Positions 46,586-58,255 of a DNA stretch of 64,000 nucleotides are shown in pieces. The notes beneath the pieces are model-generated. The model saw only the letters and a list, made by a program, of their open reading frames with translations, was not told the origin of the DNA and did not search any database. The DNA lies in contig NC_037264.1 of assembly GCF_000002425.4 (NCBI RefSeq), positions 11,299,941 through 11,363,940 of the forward strand, in the 5' to 3' direction. The DNA comes from Physcomitrium patens (Eukaryota; Streptophyta; Bryopsida; Funariales; Funariaceae). The translations under genes were made by a program, and so were the position numbers. The first letter of the stretch is position 1; each line of letters begins with the position of its first letter.

Positions 46586-48357
46586 ATGACGAGACTCTCC
46601 AAGTCCAATGAGGACGTTCGGAAAGGAGCGTGGGCAGCGGAGGAGGATGAGAAACTCCGAAAGTATGTGGAAACCCACGGCACAGGCCATTGGCGCAGTG
46701 TCGGCAAGAAGGCAGGCCTTCAGAGATGTGGGAAGAGCTGCCGTTTGCGCTGGACTAACTATTTGCGACCTGATATTCGGCATGGAAGTTTTGACCCAGA
46801 GGAGGAGGATCTCATCGTCAAGTTGCATGCAGCTCACGGAAGCAGGTACCAATTGCGCTGTAGTTTTGATGCTAACCTTCGGAATAAACGTCAGTGATGA
46901 ATGTTCAGCGTGCACAAGAAGAGTTGTTCGAGGGTCTGCGGTACATTGTTTTGTAGAAATGGACAGGGTTCTTACCAGGAAGTGATTCTTTCTGAGTGCA
47001 GATGGTCTCTTATTGCCGCACAGATGCCAGGAAGAACAGACAACGATATAAAAAATCACTGGAACACCAGGCTAAAGAAAAAGCTCTGTGACATGGGCAT
47101 TGACCCCGTCACACACAAACCCATCGCCGACTTACTTAGAGATCTTGCTGGAACCATGGCTCAGTCTACCGGAGGAAACAATCAGGTTCTTCCTCTCGCT
47201 AATATGTCTGTTGATTCGCTAGTAGAGCAGTAGTGTTGATTTTGTCTGATTCTACTTTAATGACGAAGAAGGCTTGACTGTTCATTTGCTTGTACGTGCA
47301 GGCATCTGAGGAAGCGGCACGAAGATGTTTTCGCGACAGTCTTGTCAGCAAAGCCGTGCGAGAGTGTGGGAAAAACAACAACCCTGCATTCTCATCGTCT
47401 CAGTTGACGAGCCATTCTATGAATATCCACCACACGGACGAGGTCAAGTCCATTGTAGGGGACCCTCACGGCGCCAACGATTACTTGGGTCAGAAAAGCT
47501 CTAACAATTCAGGTCTGTCCCATAGCATGGACGACAGCAGTAGCACAGAGGAGACACTCTCCCGGCGCTCAACCAGTCCACCAATTTCGAGTGATTTAGA
47601 CTACCAGAGAAGTGCATCAGGCGCGGATGTTGAAGACCCCTGCCGTCGGTTTGCCGTTGTTTCTTCTGCTCAGATGCAGATCGAAGCCAACTTACATTCT
47701 AGATTCACTGAAGCCAGCACCACGCTTCCGACTTCATTCCTAGATCCTGCAGGTTGCAACTCATTGACGACATCGCCACTATCAAGTTCGGGATCCGAGT
47801 TTCTTTGCCAACGGAAAAGTGACCAAACTCTCGCAGGACCCCATCAACTGAGAACCAGTTACACTCGCTGGTTACCACCTCGAAACGCGCTTGCGCAAGA
47901 AGATTTTCCAAATGCAGCAGTACAGTTACCTCTCAGCCGGTTCGGCTCGGAGGCCCAAAACCAGTTCACGGCTCAAAGCCACGCAGAATCTTCCTTCATG
48001 CAGGGATCAGATGTTACCAGGCCCCAGCCGACAGCCGCCGCAAGTAAATTGGACATCAGGATCAACCTTGGGTTCAATCATCAACCGGAATCGTTGCAAG
48101 AGAATTTGAATTTCGGCTATAGAAGCTTCGGTGGTCCATTGATGTCGCCGGCTGCAACGGGGAATTCCTTGCTGGACGTCTCGGCGCAGCATGCGTTGTC
48201 TGGGTATGCTGGACAATTCCCTGGTTCCATCATAAATCCAAGCAACGTGAATGTGGCAAGTTACAACAGCCCATTAGCTGGAGCTACAGCTGGGGTGCGT
48301 CTTCACGAATACGAAGTGCCAAGCCCAAGGATGGTGTTGTGGGACTTCCAGGAGTAG
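46586..48357 (+). CDS. R2R3-MYB transcription factor (MYB35/TDF1-MYB80-like)
   Basis: Nuclear DNA-binding regulator. Model: exon 1 46,586-46,845, intron GT-AG 46,846-47,001, exon 2 47,002-47,185, intron 47,186-47,301, exon 3 47,302-48,357; about 499 residues. R2 has Trp16, Trp36, Trp56. R3 has Phe69, Trp88, Trp107, with [19 protein letters not shown] after the splice. The linker GIDPVTHKP (119-127) is shared by MYB35/TDF1 and MYB80, regulators of tapetum and pollen wall in seed plants; the role here is inferred. The C-terminal part is Ser-rich with no known domain and ends LWDFQE. The R3 intron (GxR|W) is the usual one; the common R2 intron is missing. The second donor is weak (CAG|GTTCTT); an in-phase alternative is CTA|GTAGAG at 47,221, adding 12 residues. 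ATG 46,586 is the only ATG close before R2. Confidence 0.9.
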
Positions 48358-48554
48358 ACAGTATTTTTTAGGAAACCAGTTTGGCTTCCATTCGGCAAAA
48401 TATACAACTTCCTGAATTCTTGTTTCCTGCACAAAGTGTTTGCATTGTCTCATGGGCTGGTTTGCAGGCTTCAGAAGGTTTCCTAGTTGGTAGAGTAGAA
48501 GGCAGCTAAAAACTCCATCATTTTGTTGATTCATGTATATTCCTTCCTATTCCC

Positions 48555-48572
48555 TGATCTGTGAATAAACCA
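48555..48572 (+). terminator. Poly(A) signal of the MYB gene
   Basis: GTGAATAAACC about 205 bp after the stop codon, followed by a T-rich stretch and TTTGTAATTATG. Confidence 0.5.
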
Positions 48573-48599
48573 ACTCCTTTTCAAATTTGTAATTATGTG

Positions 48600-51500
48600 G
48601 AAGGTCTCGTCATGTGCCGTTCCTTGGTTGATGTTATTCGCGATTTAAATTTCATTGTTTTAATCATCAAGCTCTAGACTGATGAGCTCATTTCAGGCCA
48701 CTGCTTCTGTTTTTCTCACCATTTATAAGCTGGTCATAAATACTTTGTATGGCAAAGAATATACCACGTGATATATCTTTTGCGAGAAGGAATTTGCGGC
48801 AAATTGATAACACCTTCAACTCCACTTTATCTATTCGATAGGCGGTGCGGCCCTTCGACACTTGTGGCAACAGTTGTTGAGACATCTCAACTGTACGACA
48901 CGAATAGCTCTAACGCTGTAGAGGACGGAGATCATCCCAATTGAAATTTAGAACCCTCAATGATTCTCCAAACATGGAAAAGTCACGCTTAGTCTCCGAA
49001 ATACTGCCATTATAAAAGATAGTGCCTGGGTCCTGTCTAACGGGGCTCTATCACTGTGATTGGTATACCATAATTCAGAATCTGCTAATGTATACGAAAT
49101 GAACTGCGCATGTGCTTTTTGTGGGAGGTCATGCGCCTGCATTTAACGTCACTTTCTGTCAAAAGTGGCTGTGATGTAATTTTAATTGGAGAATACATGG
49201 ACCTTATAACTTTTTAACTTATATGGAAGACATTTTCTTAGTAAAGTTTTAGTGACCAATCTTCCCGGTTCAAGTGAGAAACACATATACTAGAGGGAAT
49301 AAGAAGAAACACTACAACTGTATTCTGGATGGTACGCCAGGTGGGTGTCAGAACCAAGACCTGACACTCTTCTGCCCTATAACCGAACCACGGTCGTTCC
49401 ATACAAACCCACACTTTCCTACTAATAAACCCTCGGACTGAGAATCCGTTAGTTTCTGATTCAGTCAGGCGAAAAGCCCCACTCTAGCCTCATAAACTCC
49501 AACTGTCTCTCGAAACTTGCAATTTATCTCCATAATGGCGGACCAATTAATGAATTTTCTCACCACCACCTTCTATTAATCCTCCACTTAGCATTCATGG
49601 TGATGCGATCACCAATCAATCCCACATAAATGGGCTTTAGTGAAGCAGGCTGGGATTTGCGGCATAAGACGAGTACCTGTTACGAGGATCTGATCATCGG
49701 AAGCATGGCAGGATGGTATAGTACCGCTCGTCCTTTGTTGTGGCATTTAAATGGGTGGTAAATTCCTGCAGGCGGTCAGACGATTGGGGTCCGTACTCCT
49801 TTCCATTTTAGAGCTGGTGGTGGGATCTGACAACCGCCTGCAGGATGCCAGGGCAAAGTCAATCTTCGTTTGATGAGATGGCTGTATCCGGAATGGAGAT
49901 GGGATGGACTGGGATTCCGATTGAGACGAGGAAGATGATGGCGGGCGGTGTTACAATTTCGTTTATTGTGTGGACACCGCCACCTCGGACAACCGAGAGT
50001 TATTGATCAACTTCTTGCATGTGGCTGGCCACGGCGGGAGTTGGCGCAAGGTGCCAGATGGGTAATGATTCAGTGTCACGCTGTCGTAGAGGATGATGCA
50101 GATATTCGATGCAATTTTTTTCTGTGTCAGCACGGCCTGCAACTTAAACTTCATGGCGCAGACCAACGATGGCATGGCGGAGAATTGAGTTAGTCGTGTG
50201 AGATTACCTGAACCGGAACTATGACACACTCTCCAACGATCATAACGTTCGTCTTGAGACTTTTCACGGGCTCAGAACAGTCTTGTGACTCTACCAAACA
50301 GCTTTAGTCGTAAAGATATGTGAAGATGAGTCTTGGTAGTTGCTGGGGCTCTCACCTCGAACATTATATCTCAGAATTCTAAACCAACTAATGCTCGTCA
50401 CTAAACAAGCAAACTGCGGATTCTATCTTTACTGTCCTTTTGGAAAGTACTCTCCCACTGCAATACAACCTTGTCAAGAGGAATTTATGCCGTATAAATC
50501 CTGGTTCACGTGGGCATTATCTGAAATGCAGAGCTCACATTTCACATTGGGTGTTACAATCTGAACAGTGTAGGAGACTAAGCATCTGCTCTTTAAATGC
50601 TGTGCAAACAGACTTGAAGAAGAAGTCCACACATGCACCTGCAGTATTTATGAGGTTTTGAAGTAGGAAGCGACCGATTCAATGCATGGCATCACGCTTA
50701 GGCTCTCCGGGCAGTCCATAAATACGCAGGTATTCATTGCCGAAGATATTCAGAAGGCGCTATTCTTGTGATCCTCATTACAGCAGTAGCAAGTTCAGCT
50801 CCTGTTTGCTTGTCTGCTCTCCTGAGTGCCTGATCGATCGACACGCTAAGGGACCGTGTTAGAAAATGAAGACCTTTTCCGGATAGCGTCACTTGTCGAT
50901 ACCTTTACTGTTAACTTTTAGACTCCAGGAGTCGGCTTGGATTGTGGACGATCCATCACTCATATTGACTGAAAGTTCACGTATTACTTCTGGGGAGTCA
51001 GCAGCTAGTATCCACAGATTGCCATCAATATTTTAGTCAGCGTAGCCATGTTTTCCATAAGTTTAGATCAACTAACATGAGTACAAATGCAAATACTTAT
51101 TGGACGATACTGGATAGCATTTGTGATGAAATTTAAGGGTGGTACCAACCCCAGTCCAGCACGTTCTGACCTGTGAGCCATATGTCTAATCATCTCATGG
51201 AAGTTTGACTAGTTATCTTATTAAGAGTCCACGCGCTCTGCTGAACAAGAAACACAACATCCTTTGATTTGTCCGCTTATACTTCGTGTTATATTTCAGC
51301 ATGAGTGTGCGTCTAATACTGAGACTGAAAGGTGAAGCAAGCCTGAACCGCGAGTTGACCGTGCTCAAAACATGAGGCTGGCTTCGAAAATAATAGACGC
51401 AGTAAAACTATGAGAAATGAAAATTCTTTCAGATGTCCTCCGAGAATGATTAACTCAGGTTACAGAATAAAAGCCAAGTTCTAGCAAATGCACTGCTGCC

Positions 51501-51900
51501 ATGGTGGTGAATCTGCACACCATTGCGGCTTCTCGATAAGCGCATTTTAATGGACCTGCTTCTCAGAGTCATGGTGGACAGGGCTTCAGGAAACACCACA
51601 TGCTTTGAAAATTCATGGCCTTCTGTTTCATGTTCCAGGCTTTTCTATGTGCCAAATTTGGGCTTCAGAATCTGCTCCCTCATTCCACAACATCATGAAG
51701 ATGAAGCATCAACAAACACAACTTAATCACATGTATTGTGTTTTCCATTGGTCACTTAGACCTGGTATGTAAGAATGCGTGAGATATGCAGGCTGCGTGA
51801 AGAACAGAAACTCTATAAATGGTTATACATTTCAAAGCTAGAAGATACTGACCCAGATACTTAAAAAGTTAAAAAGAAAAGAAATAAATTAAACATTAAA
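48600..51900. other. Non-repetitive region without a supported gene
   Basis: Base composition is balanced and unlike the AT-rich spacers, so it may be transcribed or regulatory. Open frames are all under 90 codons, overlap on both strands and match nothing I know. A 12-bp inverted repeat CCTGCAGGCGGT / ACCGCCTGCAGG lies at about 49,768-49,845. Confidence 0.5.
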
Positions 51901-51999
51901 ATGTACAATAGAGAAATCCATGGGATGGTTTCAATTCAACCAAAAATTTATGGACGAGGTTGACAAATTTTTTTATTTTGTTTTGTTTCTTTTGACGTG

Positions 52000-52780
52000 C
52001 AGAATGGTAAATGCTGTAGTTAAACAATTGCATGGACATGTGTAGAAAAGTGGATTACTTAACATTCACAAGGATGATCCGTACATTGGCTCTTAACTAC
52101 TTTGACAGATGGTTTTTGTTTCAGAAGAAACTAGTGGTTGTTGTATGGAAAAGGTGTTGTGAGTGCACACATGAAGTACATCAAGTATTACATGGCAAAA
52201 GTTGTATTTATTCAATAATAATTGTATCTTTTTAAGTTGGGTATATATTATTTGTATATAATTTTAAGTTTGAGAAGTTTTGGTAAAAGCATAAGTCGAT
52301 TTTTTTAATAGTTATTTTAAAATTCTGATTTATTTTTTCAAAACATACTTTTTAACCATAGAATTAAAAGATATTTGAAAGTTTTGTAATTTAGATTGGT
52401 TCGTAAAAAGAAGAATAATGCTATAAGAATACTACTTGCAATAAACTTTCATTAGAATTGATAATTGTAAAAGAATTTATAGATAAGAAACAAATGTTAC
52501 AAATGAACTATGTGTGTGCATATATATATTTATTTATATATGCACATAAACACATTCATATATATACATTGTATCTTAAATTTTATTTAATAATTCTTAT
52601 ATTAAATATTTAAGTAAAAGTGGTATCAATAGAAGAAAGTTTAATATTCTTTACTTATGCAATTTTTATGATAAATGAAAGATCTTTAAAAAATAAAAAA
52701 AATTCAATAAATAAAAAAATTGAGGTTCTTTAAATGTACTAAGATTAATTTATCAATTTCAAGTATCAAGAGCATATATA
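52000..52780. other. Transition to AT-rich spacer
   Basis: Base composition falls to AT-rich from about 52.2 kb. No gene seen. Confidence 0.5.
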
Positions 52781-52783
52781 TAT

Positions 52784-52804
52784 AGAGAGAGAGAGAGAGA
52801 GAAG

Positions 52805-52839
<35 letters not shown>

Positions 52840-52857
52840 AGAGAGAGAGAGAGAGAA
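52784..52857. repeat. Mirror microsatellite (GA)n-A(about 33)-(GA)n
   Basis: About nine GA units, an uninterrupted A run of about 33, then about ten GA units. The all-purine strand is about 70 bases long. It abuts the left end of the second MITE. Confidence 0.9.
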
Positions 52858-54442
52858 ATAATAAAGCAACCCAAATTTTTATTAAAGCAATCCACTCCAT
52901 CTTAACCATCATTGCACCCTTGTAGCTTCCATCTATATTTTTGGTTGTTTCCCCTTCTCAACCATTATTAAGGATGGAGGTAGTGTCATGATATAACATG
53001 ATTAATGAATGAAAGAGATAAGAAAAAATTATATTATAAAAGATTTTATTTTAAAATATTATAACAAATCATCTTAGAAATATAGATAATAGTCATAAAG
53101 ATAGTAAAACTAAAGAGTACTAATGCTGTTCTTTTACAAAGTAGGCTTCTACTTACTTTGTAGGACCATTAATAAAGAAAAATAAAGTAGATTGTAAAAT
53201 TAAATAGTATAGGCATATGTAGAAAGGAATCAAGAATAGATTCTAGTAAAATTTACCTCAAGAAGCCAAGAATTAATATTCAAAGAGGACCAATTGTCAA
53301 CCTGGATTGAAATCAGACCTAGAGACACCAAACCACATATCTACAATGACTTTAGGATTCTATAGGAGATCAAATAGTGGAATTTAAGAAAAAACTTGAG
53401 GAGATATTTTTGGGCATTATTTTTATATCAATTGAGTCAATATTGAGTTTTTGAGGGATTTTTAAAATTAGAAATATTCTTGGTCAGTTTAAATTTTGAG
53501 AAATAAAAGCATGTTTACAAATTTGAGGGTTTCTTGAGTTTTTTAGTATATGTATAGATAAATTTTGAGTATTATATTGGTGTAATAGTCATTATTTTTG
53601 TATGCAAATTTTGAAGTCAATCAAACAATTGGATCAAAGTATGTAAAGGTTTTTGTGGGCTAAGATCTTAGAAATTGGAGTTTGAAGGTTAGTGAGTAAT
53701 TCTAAGATTTTCAAAAATTTATGAATTACATTGAAGTAAACTTTTTTTTATATGGATACTAGATTCAATTTCCAAAATTTCAGATAAAATTTGGAATAAA
53801 TTCAATAGGTTAAAAAGGAGATATTGATACTAGAAGTTCAACATTTAGATTGGAATAAGAAGTTGCCTAATATCTAATTGAATTATCTTGCATTTCTCTC
53901 AATTGGTAAGTACAATTGATTTCATCTTTCTTGTACTTGTTTCTAACTAAGATATTAAGAAGTATACAAATTTTGAGTTGATATCAATGATTTGATTATT
54001 AATCCTAATTGAAATCCTAATTATTCTTATTTCAATTAGATTATTTTTATTTCTTTAAAGGTTTATTTTTATATTTCTTTAAGATTTTTTATAATTTTTT
54101 AAAAAAATTAGTTTGGGACTTCTTTGTATTTCTTTTAAATTTATTTTAAATTGATCAAATTTCAATTATGATTATTAAGATCTACTTAAGATTATTTAAG
54201 ATTCTATTAGACTTGATAGGATTATTTTTGTATTTCTACTTATCTTCTTAAGGTGGACATCTAGTGCATCTTCAAGCAAGAACACATGTAATATGATAGT
54301 AATTGACTGCAAACATTGAAAACAAAGGTGGTGGTTGGAAATAGTGAAATGATTGGAAATAAGAACAAGGTTGAAAAGATATAATGATGGTTTAAATATG
54401 TGAGTTGTTTTAGCAATAATTTGGATTTCTTTATCATTTCTT
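52853..54442. mobile_element. Second MITE copy, split by repeat F
   Basis: The left end (52,853-52,984) and right end (about 54,296-54,442) match the MITE at 44,048-44,286, including the terminal CCAAATTTTTATTAAAGCAA and the inverse ATAATTTGGATTTCTTTATC. About 1.3 kb of unrelated sequence lies between them where the first copy is continuous, so repeat F inserted into the MITE. Confidence 0.68.
52985..54295. mobile_element. Dispersed repeat F, copy 1
   Basis: Begins TGTCATGATATAACATG and ends near ACATGTAATATGATAG, weak inverted ends. The stretch with AGGCAT...AGAATAGATTCTAGTAAAAT and CCTAGAGACACC...GACTTTAGGATTCTATAG recurs at 55.73-56.45 and 63.09-64.0 kb. No coding region. Possibly an LTR, but the class is unknown. 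Confidence 0.5.
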
Positions 54443-54449
54443 TATATAT

Positions 54450-55720
54450 ATAGTGAAACAAGTATTATAAAGAAATTTATCCAATTTTATACATAGTATA
54501 TTATAATAAAATTAAATAATTTATTATTAACTTTGTAATTAATAAAATCAAAGATAAGAATAAGTTCAAATTTTATCTTGATAATTTTTTAATGTTTTAA
54601 TTATTAAAAATAAAATATTAAAATTATATTTTTAGAAATTATCTTCTAATAAAAATTAAAACATTTAATTAATGTTATTTTTAAATTTAGTTTTTAATAA
54701 ATTTTAAATATTATTTTAGCTTTTTATTTTTTTTTATATTTATTTTTAAAAAAATATTGAAATAATATTTCTTATATATTTTGAGATTATTTTTAAATAA
54801 ATAATTATGATTTAAAATACTAGGATTGAATTTTAAGCAAGAAATTTTTAAGTTCCTACAAAACAATCTCTTATCAAAAACTTTATTATATTTTTTACAT
54901 GCTGTCTTATACAGTTTTTTTTAAAGAATAATAAGATTAAATTTTGAAAAAGGAATTTTTTTTATAATGGAAAAACATTAATACTATATGCGCACAAATA
55001 ACGTAATAAAACCACATATTATAATATAATTAATTAAAATTATAGAACTTTTCTTACTATAATTACTTATAAAAACCTATTTATTGATTAATTTATTTAT
55101 TTCATTATTTATATTTGATTTAGAAAATTATTTTAATAATTCGTTGCTAATGAACATCCTTAAATTTAGATATCAATTTAAAAAATTAAATTTTTAAAAA
55201 ATAAAAAATAAAAAATTATTAACTAATTTAACAATTAAAAAATACTAATCATTTAAGAGTCCAAAATATGAGTAATATATATATATATTTCAAACCTTAC
55301 AAAATTAAAATGATTGATTTAAATGCAAAAGAAGAGTCCATAAAAAACTTTTTTGCAAAGTAATTAAATTCTAAATTTCTCATACAAGATTTAATAAATT
55401 ATACTAGGCTGAAGATCTAATGATTTTTTATATCAAAATAATAAAGATTAAATACTAAAACCATGATTTTAGTAAAAATATCAAATTAAGATTATATGAA
55501 TAATAAACTAAAAAATACATTATAAAATTATATCAAGTAAAATTATTCATTTTTCAAAGCTTAAATCTTATATCAAATATATTTTTTACCTTATCATATA
55601 CTATTGAAAAATCTTTGAAGTAAATAATAAAAAAATAAAAGAACTAAATTAGAATGCCAAAAGCCAAAAATAACACAGAAGAATACAAAATCATTATTAT
55701 AGCTTTAAAAAAATAATTAA
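54450..55720. other. AT-rich spacer
   Basis: Extremely AT-rich; no gene or repeat end recognised. Confidence 0.55.
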
Positions 55721-55729
55721 AAACTAGGA

Positions 55730-56450
55730 TATTATATTATAAAAGAGTTTAATTAAAAATATGGTAGCAAATTACTTTAGGAACATAGATGAAAATTATA
55801 TAGGTAGTGAAAATAATTTAATTACTAATATTATTTTTATTTATTAATAGAACCATAAACAAGATAAAATAAAATAGGTTAAAAAAATAATATTATAGGC
55901 ATCTTTTTATAAAAGTAAAAAATAGCTGTCAACAAAAAATTATCATTAAAAACCTTAGATTGATAACTAGAGAGGACCAATTGTAAACCAAGGTCAAAAC
56001 CAAACCTTGAAGCACAAAATTGCATGCTTAAAACAAAAAGGGAGTTTTTTATTTTTATTTTTATAAGAAAGTAATGTTAGAGAGAAGATTTAATAAGGTT
56101 TCTTAGAATATTGGTTTTTGAGGGCTTTGAGTAGATAATTACTTTGTAAAAGCTTTCCAAAGTCAAGGTTTTTTTTGGATAAATGTAGTTTTTGTAGAAT
56201 AAAAAAGAAGCTATATTTTAGTGAATTGTGTAAGTTTTGTAGCAAAGTAACATGTGAGAATTTGTGGATTTGTGAACATAGCTGCATTACATGTATTTTA
56301 TAAAATTGAGCTAAATTGGATTGTTTGATTAAAAATAATTAAAATTTAAGTGAATTAAAGTGTTAGAAATTGGATATTAAACGTTGAAAAAGGATGATAG
56401 AAAATTCATGAGCAAATTAGGAGTATTTTCTTTCAATCTATAAGATCAAA
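55730..56450. mobile_element. Dispersed repeat F, copy 2 (partial)
   Basis: Shares with copy 1 the sequence around ATATTATAAAAGAG, the GAGGACCAATTGTAAACC stretch and the ends near GAAATTGGATATTAAACG. Shorter and diverged; ends are unclear. Confidence 0.5.
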
Positions 56451-56459
56451 TCCATCTAC

Positions 56460-56627
56460 AAATAAATATCCAATGCATTCCATGTTTATTTTTATATAAT
56501 ACAACAAGGTATTATATATATATATAGTTAAAAATATATTATACAAATATTTATATATACACTTACATACACATATGTGATTTTTTAATTATAAAATGTA
56601 TACTTAATTTTTTTCTACTTAAATATG

Positions 56628-56665
<38 letters not shown>

Positions 56666-57659
56666 TATTAAATATATAAATATACTTTAATAATTTTATA
56701 TAATCTTATTTTTATGTTTTTATTTTTTTCTTTATTTTAGACTATTAAATTTATTACATAAAATATAAATAGAATAAAAAAATAGATTATATATAGAATA
56801 AAAATAAAAAAATCATAAAAGAATCTTCAAGCTAGATTAAAGACAATTTTAGATATAAGATTAGGAATATGGTAATATTTGAATTACTTTAAAATTTGTA
56901 TTGACAAAACTAAGGTATTTATTGTCTTACATCTTCATTTATATTGTGTCAACTAGATTATATAGAATCTTCTTAGAAAATTTATAAGAGCTACAAACTA
57001 TCTTAGAAGTTTTAATAATCTTTTATTAAAACTCCTTGTAGCTATAAATCTATATAGGTTCTTTGAAAAAAATAATCTCATGTGTAGTTAAAAAAGAAGA
57101 TTTAAAAAAAATAAAGAAGAAAATTTATAAAATAAGTAGATAGTAAATGGCTATTTATAGGTTAAAAAAATAAAAAGTTTTAAATTAAAATAAAAATATA
57201 AGAAAGACATTGAAAAGATTGAAGCTAGCTTTAGTCTTGCCTCTAAGAATTATAGTTTGTAAAAAAACCAATAGAACTCTTTAAAGCATTACAAGCATTG
57301 TTAGCCAAGAGTATATGTTGGAAGATGTTTTTATAATTTTTTTTTTTTTATAAGTAAAAGACTTCTAAGAAAAGTTATTGTAACCATATAATATAATAAA
57401 AGATCTAGTTTATATCTAAGAATTTTTCTTAATGTTACTTGAAGAAGTTAATACCTAATCTATTATTATCTACTTATATTTACTTAAATATAAGTATTTA
57501 TAACATCTAAGAAAACTTGGATGATTTTACAAGATTATAAAAACTTAAGAAACGTCATAAAATGTTGGAAAATTTGGACAACATTAAAAGAGTATACAAT
57601 AAAATAATTTAAATATATGCATAACAAAATAATTATAATAATTATTTTTTAAATTATTG

Positions 57660-57691
<32 letters not shown>

Positions 57692-57900
57692 TTAGTTTCT
57701 ATTATTACTATTATTATTATTATTATTATTATTTTAATATTATTATCAAAGGAATATTAATGATTTTTATTATAAATAATTTTAGTAGCATAATAAGGGC
57801 CTTTAGTGTAATCACAATTAGAGATGATAAGTTTTAATAAAAAATAATAATAAAGAGATAAATAATAGATACAAAAAAGAATTCATATTAATTAATAATA

Positions 57901-57936
<36 letters not shown>

Positions 57937-58140
57937 TGCACATGAGTTGAGTTAAAAATTGATGAAACTATTTGAGATTTTACAAAGACTGGCTTGTTAA
58001 ATCTAAAATTTTCAAAATCTTAGTGAGATGTAAGTTTTAAGATTGCATATGATAAATGATATTGTTGAACTTTAAATTATAAATTTTAGATGGAGATTAT
58101 GTAAAAATTATCACATTTCAGATATATTAGTAAATCAATC
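56460..58140. repeat. AT-rich spacer with microsatellites
   Basis: Contains (AT)n at about 56,631-56,662, (AT)n at 57,661-57,691, (ATT)n at about 57,700-57,734 and (AT)n at 57,904-57,932. No gene. Confidence 0.6.
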
Positions 58141-58255
58141 TTTGATTCAAGAGCGCTGCTACTGTCATTCTTATCAAGCTATAAGCTTGACTATAGTAAA
58201 GAAAACCTGCTTGAAACATCCTTGAGTTTTAAAAACTTTGATTGATGCAAGTTTA

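Noticed and set aside
46583..47059. 158-codon ORF antisense to the MYB
   Set aside because: Shadow of the MYB exons and intron on the other strand.
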